Below, in pieces: positions 24,001 to 36,000 of a stretch of 36,570 nucleotides of DNA (positions are counted from its first letter, which is position 1; each line of letters opens with the position of its first letter). The DNA comes from Candidatus Omnitrophota bacterium (GTDB taxonomy: Bacteria > Omnitrophota > Gorgyraeia > Zapsychrales > Zapsychraceae), in the NCBI GenBank assembly GCA_016214285.1, contig JACROV010000052.1, forward strand, positions 1 through 36,570, read 5' to 3'. A model generated the notes under the pieces. It was not told where the DNA came from. It ran no database searches and worked only from the letters and a program-made list of their open reading frames with translations. The position numbers and the translations under genes are program-made.

Positions 24001-27000
24001 CCGAAGAAGACGTCCATGTCCTTCCCTGCGAACTGGGAGATGGCAAAGTGCTTGTTGTTCGCCAGCTTCTCCTTGTCGCCCTCCTTGGTCTTGAAGTATT
24101 TGACCGCGGCATTCTCCACGCTCGTCTCGCCGTCTACGATAACCTTTTGAGCGCGCTCCCCTTTCAAATACGCGTCACGACCCATTATCACGATGCCGGC
24201 CTCTGGCGGGGCGCGGATAAGCCCGGCAAAGCGGGCATCCAGAGAGGCCTTGATCTCCTCCTCCTGCGCCGTCAGCTTCTGGCCGTCCAGATGAAGCTCT
24301 TTATACACCGATTCTTTCCATGCCTTGACATTGCCCTCGAGGGATTCATGGGCGCGGATGATGGCCTGGAGAGCCTCCTGAGCCTCTTTCTGCTGACGAT
24401 CAGCATCCTTCTTGGCCGCCTTGAACACCTTTGTCGCAATAAGCTTCTTCTGCTCAGCCCCCTGGACCCCACCTGTGCCGAGGCTCTCCAGCAGGTTCCC
24501 CAGCGGATTGTTGCCGTCACCCATATAAGACTTGATTATCTTCAGCGCCTTGAGGGCCATCTCTTTCTTGAACTTCCTGTCCTCGCTGGCCTTCCGGAGC
24601 GTTTCATCCGTGAACACATTATCACCAAAGCCGTTAATCTTCTTGAGGATCTCCAGCCGTTTGCTCAGCAGGTCGTATTCAACCTCACGGTTCTTCCGCT
24701 TGCGCTCAATAATCTGTGCGTCGGACTCCGGCCGCGGGGTGCCGTTTTTATCCGCCAACTGCAGAGCCTCATCCGCTTTCAACTCTGTCTCATAAAGGGG
24801 CAGATACACGTCACGCTCATAGATAAGGCTTGCCTTGAGCTGTTCATAATAAGGTTTGGCCTCGGGACGGATTTTCGGATTGGCAATAACCTTGTCTATG
24901 TAAGGAAGGGCTTTCGCCGTGATCTCCGTGTTGCGTTCTTGAAGGTATTTCCTGGCCTTAGCAATGGTAATAACTAAAGGATCATCCGAAGTGACCGGCA
25001 CTATCGGCAGGCCCTTATATCCGGGGAATTTGCTGGCATCCGGGATCCGCACATTCTGGGACCGGTTCAGCATATCGATATCCTTTGTCAGAAGCTCAAT
25101 CCGTTTTTCTTCAGAGCGGATCATCCTGTTGATGATCTCTTCCGGGGTTTCAAACGCCACATTGCCACCGTATCTGTTCTTCGCCTCATAGACCCTCAAC
25201 TGATCTTTAACCAATTGCCTGTTGTCCTTTTCGGCGGAGAGCCACTCTTCCGTCAGCCTCAGCATATCCTTGGTAAAGGCATTCCATGCCCCGTTGCCCT
25301 CAGAGGCCTTGATTGCATTCTTCCAATAGCGGGTGCCTTCGTCAAGCCTTGCAATGCGCCCTATTCTCTTGATGCCGCGCGCCTTCACCAGTTCTTCACC
25401 TATAATCCCGGCCATCCAGTCGTAATAACCATCGTCTGTGTCAAAATATTTCATGGCCTTTCTAAGATCATCTTCGGACATCAGAATATTTTCATAATCC
25501 TTCGTCCTGAGTTTCTCCTCCAGTTTCTTGATATTGTCTTCGGATTCTTTGATTCTATTTCCCGCGGCCTCTTTCATGCCGGAAACCAGGTCAATAACGT
25601 TTCCACTACTATCTTTCACGTTGAAATACACATCTGCCAGGGAAACCGTGCCGAACGACCCGCTATTGTAATTCTTGAGATCCTCGATGTGCCGCTTGAG
25701 GTCGCCCACCTTGCTTTCGAGCGCGGCAACGTCTTCCTCGCTGAACGGCAGGCCTTTGGAGGCCTTCTCAATCAAATCTTCTATATTCTTGAATATGTCC
25801 TCATTGGTCGCGGCCCCTTTCCGTAGCTCGTTCTTTAAATCATTGAGCGTCTGGCCCGCGCCGTAATCCAGCATCCCGCTTAAATAATATTCCAGATACA
25901 ATAGGGCCGCGTCCTTGTCCTGCTGCTCGGCAATACTCTCAAACAGGCCGGCAATGGCCCTGCTCATCTCGTCAAAGCCCGCCTGGCGCTTGGCCTCTTC
26001 CAGCTTCTTCAATCCCTCCAGGGCCTTCTCATACCTGGCTTTCCTGGCCTGGAAGGCCTTCCGCGCCTCTTTCAGGGCCTCCACGGCCGCCGCCGAATCC
26101 TGTACGCGCAGATCCTTCACTACCCCCTCGAGCAGATCCTGTATAGCCTCAATCGTTACGCCATTCATTTCGCGCAGGCGTTGCGCGAGAGCAGGCCGTT
26201 TTTCCTGAGGCAAAGAATAATTGCGTCTTTCGGTAAGGATATTCCGGGTTTCGTCTGTGATGCGGGTCCGCTGGCCTGTTGTCTGATCAATCACCTCGCC
26301 CCAGCCCTCCGGCCTGGGCATGTTCACGCCGAATTCGAGGATGCCGATCTCGCCTCTTGTGGTATCGATACCGGCCCCGGCCATAACCAGGGTGGCCGGC
26401 TGCCAGCCCTTCTTAAGCTCAAATTTCTCTTCTCTCCCGTCCGGATACACCCATTTCAAGCTGATCTCCACACCATCCACCTGTAATCTGGTAACAAGCG
26501 CCCACACGTCTTTCAGATCATAGAAATACTTGACCCCGCCGGCCAGGAGGTTGACCTTGGCGAGCGGTATTCCGCCATCAGCCGGCTTCTCGACCAGGAT
26601 GCCGATTTGATCCTTGCCGGTAAAACGCTCATCCGTCACAACCTTCAATTCCTCAGGCAGTGTCCTGGTTCTTATCCTCTTGTCGGAAAGCTCAATGGGC
26701 TCTTCAACCATCCGTCCCGCGGTCTGATCAAACCGCTTGAAATAATACTTGTCCCCGTTCTTATAAATGAATCTCCGCCTGTCTGTTTGCTGGACTTCAC
26801 GATCATCCGTAATGACATACAGCACCTTAACTGGCACCTTATCTCCATCTCTGTCCTTTTTGTTCTTCAGGCCTTCCTGGCGCAGAGGAGATTGAGTGTC
26901 CTCCCTGTACGGCTGATCGCCGGCAAGGGTCCCGTCACGGTTGAGAACCACGATATTCCCTGTCTGACCGGAATATTCATGGGAGAGCCAGTAATCGTTT

Positions 27001-30000
27001 CTGGCCATGGTCGCGCTATAGATAATCTGCGGATGCAGCATCTCGCCGTTGTTCTTGTTGCCGAAGCGCGTGGACGGATCGTGCGGCACCCGCACCTTGT
27101 CCTTGCCCGTCATAATGACCAGGCCGTCGCGCTCAAAGGCTTTCTCCGGCACAACCGGCGGCAGATGCTTAAGATCGTAATATGCCTCCCGGATTTCGCC
27201 GTTGACCAGCATGGCCCCGTAGATATTGCGCCGGACCATCTTGCCTGTCTTGGGGTCCTTGCGCTCCTCATAACCGCGGCGGACGTCCGCCATCAGCCTA
27301 GCCTGCTCAAGCAGGTATCTGGACGGGAGCTCATACGAATCCCCTGGCCCCAGCGGATTTTTGATGGTGTCGCGGGTCAGGGACTTGCCGGTCTTCGGAT
27401 CCTTCATGTGTTTTCTCGCCGCAGCAAAGACCTCCTTGCCCTCTTTGCCGCCGGTCTCCCTAAGCTTCTTCATGTCATAACGGTAGATAAACTCCCACTC
27501 ACTCGCAGCCTCGCCGGAAATCTCTGTCTTGCCCATCACAATCTTTTCCCCGTCCGGGATGCCTCTTTGAACAATGTACCGGAAATTCCGGTCCTCAGCG
27601 CCAATAGCCTCCATGAAGATTAATCGTTCATCCTGGCCGAAGGAATAGACATACTTGGGCGTCCATACAGCCGGATCCTTTGAGACAAACCCGTTAACTA
27701 TCGGGATGGCCTGGAGGATTGTCTGTGTGCCGCCAATCCAGTATTCTGCCGGCATGAATTTAAAGGTGCGTCCGAATCCCGGATCGTCAAACTGGGTGTG
27801 CGTTTTTCCATCCTTATCCGTCACCTCCACAACTTTTGGATTCACATAGAATTCGGTCGCGCCGGTTGTGAAGCTGAGCAGATTGTCCAGAGGGCTCCTG
27901 TGGACAATCACGCCGCCCCGCTCCTTCACACCAAGGGCATTGAAACGGTAGCTGTTATAAATCTCGAGGAGGGTGCGGATGTAGAAGGCCAAGCCGACGC
28001 CGTCGGCAAACGTAAACGTTCCTGTAGCCAGGGCGGTATAAAGATCCTGCGAGCCCAGCAGGGTGTCAATCATGGTAAAGAGGTAGCTCAATTCATGACG
28101 GACGCTTAAGTTCAGATTAAGAGGAAGCCCCCCGACGTTGCCTATTTTCGTTCCAAGAAGCTTGCCGACCGGCGTGCTGTTGAGGTCAATGGAGGCCACG
28201 AGGGCCGGATCCTTGCCTTTGCCCTTTAACTCCTTATACGTCTCGGCCAGGGCGCGTATCACCTCTTCGGGAACGGTATCACCCACAGAGGCATACGAGG
28301 CAAGCAGGCTGAATAAGGCGGAATCCCCTATTTCCCTGCTCTTCTCTCTGGAGGCCTCGGCAAAGAATTGCTTCGCAACCTCATTCTCTTGTTTCTTTTT
28401 AGCAAGTTCCTTGAGGGATTTCTCGGCGGCCTCAACCCTTTCCTCCGGCGTTGATGTGTCATCTTCAGGCCGGCCGCCTATCTTGCGCGCGTGCCGGCCG
28501 GCTTTTTCCTCAATTTCTTTCTTAACGGCCTTGCCAACATCTTTCACCTCTTCCCCGACGACAATGGTCTCAAACCGCAAAGACGTCGGCTTGTCTCCGT
28601 CGCGGGCCGTGGCCACTCCAATCGGTTCGCCCTCGGCAACGGCATCCCCTTTCTTAAGACGGGTCGCGGCAATGCCATTAAATACCTGCCTCACCTCGCC
28701 GGCCCCCTCTTCCCGGCTGGCAATGATTATCTTGATGCCTCTGGATGTCTCCAAGACCTCCCTGACCTCGCCGCCGCGATAACTATAAACAGGGACGTAC
28801 GGGCTGCCGTCATAACCGCCGCCGGAGACGGTGGGCAGGAATTCGTTAAGGTGGGGCCCGTTGTCCTTCGCAAACGCCCCTGCGGGAATCTCCCTGGCAA
28901 AAATCAGGAATGCCACTTCCGTCGAATCTTTATCTTTGCCGAGCACACGGGCTGTCTGCGTCATCAGGCCTCCGAGGGCCTTGCGGATCCCCTCTTCATT
29001 ATCCCGCGCGGCATCAGGGGAGAGGACAAGAACGGCGCCCTTGCGAAGACCCTCACGGCCGTCCAGCCTCACCTTGCTTCTTTCCCTGGAGGCCAGCGTT
29101 TCCTTCAAATCCTCAGAGATGTCGGAACCGGTGCCCTCTTTGGTCACCCGCGTAAACTCTCCGGCGTCATTTTCAAAGACCAAAGAAACATCGGGCCCTG
29201 GGTGACGGCTGTACCCGCCATTCTGATCCGGTTTAAACAGAATTTCTCCTTGTTTAAGGATGACGACATCAACGACAGGAATAACCGTCTTGCCCCCCTT
29301 CTCGGCATCCGCGACTCTTTCTTTCATCTCTTGGACGGGATTATTCTTCAATTTCCAGGCATCGGCAAAGAAGGATAAGGCCTTGCCGGAATCGAATTTG
29401 GGCATGAAAGCAACTGCGACGGCGGCATTGTCCTTGCCGTAAGTAACCGGCCTTGGCCGGAATATGACATTGCGATTGTAAGCCGCCAAATCCAGAGGGG
29501 TAACCGGCTGGCCGTAGCCTGCCATAATCTTTTGAACGTATTCCGGCGTTTCTCCGTTTTGCGGGATGCGGCCGTTGTTAACCTGCCTGCCCTCCGGACC
29601 GGCATTATAAGCGGTGAGAGCCAGTTCCAGCGTGCCAAATTTCCGCAGCTGCTCCGTCACATAATGCCCGCCGGCGCGAACGTTCTTAAATACATCCGTA
29701 ATATCCGTATCTGTCCAGCTGACCCCAAGGTCTTGTCTGATATCCTTCCATGTCCCCGGCATAATCTGCATAAGCCCTCTGGCCCCTCTGGGGCTGACCG
29801 CCTGAGGATTAAACCGGCTTTCTTGTGTGATCATCGCGCGTACAAACTTGGCAAAATTAACTTCATCTTTAAAAAAGAATTTGTTTAAAATACCGTCTTT
29901 GGCGTTCTGCGCCTTCCATGTCGCTGAAATCGCTTCGCTGATAGGCTGCGCCAAAGACGCATCCAATCCTTCGAAGACAGAAAGAACACCGCTTGTTTTA

Positions 30001-33000
30001 AGCTCCTTCTGCTTTTCTTCAGCCTGCTGCCGGATTCTGAGTTTTATGGCAAGCTCTGCCAAAAGTTCAGGCGTGATTTCCGCCGGCGTTTCCTTAGAAG
30101 CGGATGGACCGGCAATCAAGTCACGCTCGGCGTCGGAGACTTCCGTCCAGGCGACAGGCCCTTTCAACACGCGGTCAATCAGCGCATCGGAGATGCCGTG
30201 AGCACGCAACAAACTACGATTTTGCTCTATAATCAATCCTTCTGTAATCAATGTTTCAAATTTAATTTTTCCTCCGGTATCCCTGACAATCTTTTCAGCT
30301 TGAGACCACAATTTCTTAGGCAATTCCCCATAAATATTCTGATATAAATGATCCAGATGAACGGTTGTTTCGTAATCCGGACTATTAAAGAAAGGATTGT
30401 GCGAAGATAAGAAATTAAACACACCGCGATGAGGATTGAATCCTGTGGCACTTTCCGCCTGCTTCTCTGCACCGCCCAAAATCATCGCCCCAAGACCCTC
30501 TGTCCCGTTGGCCCCATAGATGAATTCTTCCATGAATTTAACTGTCTCGCCCAAAACAGGGATATTCTTCGTGAAATTAAGAGCGAACTCTATTTCAGGG
30601 GTTACCAGCATCATGGAAAGCGTTCCAGTACCAAGCCTGAATAAAGATTGCGTTACAGACTTCCATATCGCTTCTTTTATCGGATATTGTTTGAAATTGC
30701 CCTTCCATATTTTCCACAGGGCCGGGATGTCCAGGAAGAAAATGACAATAAGGCTGCCGAGAATGTGGGAAAGGGTGACCTTCAAAGGATGCGCGTAAGG
30801 CATAGGGACAGTGATAAGCACCTTATGCAAAATGCCTTTTGTGCTCACCGGTAAAAGTCCTAACAAGTAGAATGATATATACTGCGACACGATTCCAATC
30901 AGCAGCCTCTGCCGGATTAAAGAGAAGAAAGCATTCGTCAAAACAAAGAAAATCAAGCCTAAAATAGAGGCTCCTTTGACAAAGAATGAATCTGAATTTC
31001 TTAACCGATCTCCCAAATAAATAATTGCATCATCGGTGAAATCCATAATAAACCGTAACGTCACCATGTCCCGCAAAAGGCGAACTGTTTTTCTTGCTGC
31101 TCCACCCTTTTCTTGATCTAATTCCTCCTTAACTCCGTTTATAATTTTTAATATATCCTCTTCAGAAATTAATGAAGAATAGGCATTCAAAGCCAGCGCC
31201 ACAGGGACCATAATATGTTTCAAAAAGAACTGATAGAGAATGAGCGAGGTAAATACATCCAAAAACCACTCTGATGCTTTCAACGCAAATCTACCAATTA
31301 AATTACCTTCAAGCGTATGTCTACCATGAACAATGATTCCGCCCATCTTTCCACCCACAAAAGGAATACGGCTCAACAAAGCGCCCATCAGATTCATAGG
31401 AGATAAAATTTCAGCCTGCCGCGCGGCTATAACTTCTTTTATCCGGGAAACGATACGCTTTCTGAGTTTTGCGTTGTAAGAAGCTCCTTTGTCTGCAGGA
31501 ATAGCCCCGTCAATAATGCTCCCAAGACTGCGGCCAAATGCCTTGTCAGGAAGCAACCAGAACCATAGAAGCGTAAATACAATGCCAACCGCTGCCATTC
31601 CTATCATGCCCGTGGTGCTGCCAACGATTGCGGCAAAAGACGGTGAGATGGAGATAAGGTGGATCGCTGCCTTGCCCAATCCAATAATCGAAGCCATATT
31701 AAATGCGACGATAAATATTGTCTTAAGTGAGAATTTCTTCTGACTTTTATCCGATAAGGAAACGGGCGAAGATGCCTTGGAATGAATTTCGGGCCATACC
31801 CCGGGAGGAGTATTTGTGCGATCTTTATTTTCACTTACTGCATTCGGCGGCGCATTGGGCTGTTGGATATGAGCCAGGATTGAACCCCTATGGTCAGAAA
31901 TCCTCTCAGCAGCCCAACGGTCAATCGCCAGTCTGGAGACAAAATTAATGCCTTGTTTTAAGAAATCAATAAATTGTGCAAAATAAGCGCCAAATTCGCC
32001 CTTACCGGCTAAATGGGCCTTTTCATGGATTGTGATGGATTTCTGAAGTCTGGACGGAAGGGTATTGAAGGCAGGGTGATATTTGATTTCTCCATTTTCA
32101 ACACTAGTGATCGGCGTTGTCCATGCCGGCGAACCACGGATGCCGCCGTGTTTGGCAAAGGCCATTGCGATTCTAATCCCTTGTGAGAAAAATAAGACCG
32201 ACGCGGAGACTCCCAAAACGCCGATTGTGGTCATGCCCCCTGTTAAAATTAACATCGGCCAAGAGAGGATATGAGAGACGGCCAATAAATATCCGCTTGC
32301 CGTGAAGGCAGCTGCGAACATGGTGGAAGCTATCCCCGCTGTAAAGGAACCAAAAGCCGTAACATTTCTCATCCTTGGCGCTTTAACCGGGCTGGAACTC
32401 TTCACTGTCGAGGAGGCCTTGTCTTCTTGATGCTCTTTCTTTTCTGCCGTACCCTGCAATGCGCCTTCTTGCGTCTCCGTCTCCTTGGAAATCCGTCTTT
32501 CTAACACGAAAAGAACTGCCCTGGATACAACAGTAAAGACAACAAAAACGAATCCATAATAGGCGCGCGGATACAGGGACCGCAATGCCCTGAAGGCCGC
32601 TCCCGCCACAATGACTGAAACCCCCGCCCCAAACATCCCTTCTGTAAAGAAATAGCCCCCGGCCAAAAGGCTGGTCAGGCTGAAACCCCCTCCATAAACG
32701 CGCAACAGGATCTTCAGGCCTACAAGGCCTGAGATCACAGGCAAAGATAAAAGCCCGAGGATAATCAAGGATGCCGCCGCTGCTGCCTGAAGCCTGTTGG
32801 CAATCAGGTTCTTCCATACGCCGGCCACGCGCCTGAAAAGGCCTGCCCTAAGGGAAGCGTCTTTCGAATCAACCGGGCTGGAGGATCTTCCCGGCAGGTC
32901 ATTGATATCTAAGATAGTAAGCGCCGGCCTCATCGTATCACCGGAAGATTCTTGAGGCTCGACGACAAGCCATTTTTTGTCACCCTCCCGTTTCTCTTTA

Positions 33001-36000
33001 ACCGTAAAATCTAAATACAATTCATGCTTTTCTTCCAGCCAGCGTTTCCATACCCTGAAATCTATCCTGACGGCATCAACGGAATAATTCCTTAAAGCCC
33101 GCGTAATCTCACTTCCCTTCTCCCAGGCGGCAGTATCATTCCCGCCAAACAGAACGCTCAACCGATGAGCAATATAGGTAAACACCCCTTCAGGACAAAC
33201 GCCTTCTTTTATCTCTATCACCAGATTGTTGGCAGAATCAAGATAGGATTGATTATGTCTGTTGTAAGGACTGGCCTTTATACGATCAATTAACTCTTTA
33301 ACAGAGAATCCTGCCGGGCTGGAGGCGTTTTCAACGATAGACGAAGGATGAAGGATGAAAAACGCGGCCGTCCCTCGTCCTTCGTCCTTCATCTTTCGTC
33401 CCTCGTCCTTCGTCCCTCGTCCTTCGTTAATTGAGCGCGCCGACCGATGTGCTGTAGCGCGGGATCCGCTTGTCACTGAACGCTTCACAGACAAGTTGCT
33501 GAATTCGGCTGCCGCTGAAGCTATCGAGTTCTTCCCAGGTTTGGTTGATACCATTGCGTTGGTACGCACGGTTCTCACCAGTGAGAACAAGATAGACCTT
33601 AAGGCGGTTACGATCTTTGTCTTTTGCTGTAACAATGACGCAATTAGACGTGGGAACGTAGACAAAATGCTTAACTTCCAAACTCGTGAAGCTTGTGTTA
33701 AGTCGGACCATGATAGACCTCCTTCTTGTTCGTCGTTCGTATTTCGTCGTTCGTATTTCACGGCGAGGCGAACAACAGAAAGGGCCTGATCAGTCCCAGC
33801 CGAAGCCTCGGGACCAACCAGACCCTTTCGATCAACCACTTGATTTAATTTATCCTGTGCCCAAATAACCAAACGAGATACGAGATACGAGCCCTTCGAC
33901 CAGCTCAGGGTCCCTCGAGAAGGAGTCCCGAGCGAAGTCGAGGGAATACGAAATACGGAATCAGGCAAACGGGCAAGATACGGAGCAAGCAACACTGACA
34001 ATAAAGCGATCAGGATCGCATTGTTATCCATATTGCCTGTTAAGGTGGAGACAGACGGAACAATGCTAAAGAGGGCGGTTAAGCCCTTGGCGGTCTTCGC
34101 GTTTGCGCCTTCGGACACACGACGAGAAACATCCGAATACTCACGCGAATCTTGAAGCGGTAATTCAATCGGACTTGCGGCTACACTAAACCAGCTATCC
34201 CTGGACTCGCGGCTTCCAGCTACACCTTCAGAAGCTTCACGTACTCCAAGGACGTTTCTATATTGATCAACAAGGCCTACAATGCCCGTGACCCTGCTAT
34301 CATTTCTATTCGCAGAGTCTAAAACTTTATTCCCGGTCGATCCGACATTGCTATCCGGATAAACTCCGAGAACTATATAAGTAGAACCTTGATTGTATCC
34401 AACCCTATCAGCAGGTTTGCCGTTGATTCCAGCGATCCTTACTACTACATTCATGGATCTGCGGGCTTCAACAGTTTCATTCTTGGTCAAGGCCTGCCCA
34501 TTGATTGAACCAGCAGACACTCCAAAAACTTGAACGATCCTATACCCATCATTCCTGATGGACACAGACCGCACACTGCCTTTTTCACTTGTAGATACTG
34601 CTTGCTGAGCTAATCCAGGCCCAACTGTCGCAGGGCCAGATTCAGAATCATTCTTAGCCGATTCTGATAAGGCTTCTTCACCAGCTGTTCTTTGTTCACG
34701 AGATCCCTTCCTGTTAACCAGGACGAATTCGTGTCCATATTGCTTCAGTACTCGCGCTACTAACTTCGCTACTTCTGCCAACCGTCCTCTAACATATGTA
34801 TATATTAGAGTAGATTGGGCGCTTCTTATGCTTCTATTAACTTCATTTACTGTTTGTCCTTCATTTGAAACACTTCGTGAATCTGCTACTCCCTTATTTT
34901 GACCATTATGGTTTAAGCCATTATGATCCAATAAGTTAGAAACATCTGCTGTTGAGACTGCTCCCAACAGTACTTCACCTGTAGATTGTATCCGCTCTAC
35001 TATCCTTTGCACTGTCTGCTTCCCTGCGGAGGGAAGGACAGCGAGGATAATTGTCGGACTGGACGCACTTCTCCCCCAAGGTCCACGGCTCGCCACGGAA
35101 GCGTCTCGCAGTGGATTATGGGATTGCGCTACTTCTTCCTTTATAATAGGTGCTTTAACAAGCACGGCTGGATTTACTTCATAAGATCTCTCTGGAACTT
35201 GAACGACCTTTGCGGTAGGCGCCTTCCCGGCCGTTCCCGATCCAGAACCACCGGTACCACCACCCGTTGGCGGAAGCACGTCAACAAGAACACTGGGCGC
35301 AATACCGCGTGTTGCTGTTGCTGGAATGGCAGCCGCAGGTTGATTATCCCGGCCAAATGGTAACGCATCTGTTCTGGTCCCCGTATCCGCGCTGGCTGTC
35401 ATAGATTTGCGGTCAAGTTTATATGTTCCCTTAATATTACCTTTCGAATCGACCTCAAATGGGGCTTTTTGATTGAGACCCAGCTGCATAATGACAATAG
35501 GCATAGGCGCCGGCGGTACAATGACGGGCGCTCCAGGACCAATATCCGACGGCATAACAGGCGTTGGCGAAGCAGGTAGTATGGCCTTCTCCGGCTCTAA
35601 AGATGGAATGTCCTGCACAGAGGGCGGAGTTGGTTTGAGTGCCGGCTGACCGTCGGCGGCTGTTGTCGCGGATGATTCCACCGCCGCTGACTCTTTATTC
35701 TTGCCCGAGAAGAACCGTTGCAAGTCTTCGAAGAATTGTCCTATCCTGCGTAACGGCGCCGGCACAGCGTATAATTCCTTCATATGTTGCGCCGTTTCCG
35801 CAGCTTTTCCGGAAACTACCGGCGAAGAGGCGCCGCCTTCGGCTTCAACTGGCGAAGAAGACTTATAATAAATATTTTCCCCATTCTGAACGCGTTTTTC
35901 CAATATTTCCTGCGCAAGAAGGTCATCTAAATCGTTTAAAGCGGTCCTCTCGCTAATGTCACCTAATTTGTAAAGATTATTTCTAAGAGAATCCTGATAA

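Noticed and set aside
23736-24977. 413-aa plus-strand ORF, the longest in the track
   Set aside because: It is codon-aligned antisense to coiled-coil/beta-rich coding sequence of the giant frame and shows no recognisable domain; treated as a shadow ORF.
26607-29378. Plus-strand ORFs of 338, 214 and 295 aa
   Set aside because: Antisense shadows of well-formed minus-frame sequence (M23-like and adjoining regions).
33355-33789. 144-aa plus-strand ORF
   Set aside because: Built from heptanucleotide repeats and the antisense of the nested 94-aa gene; low-complexity translation.
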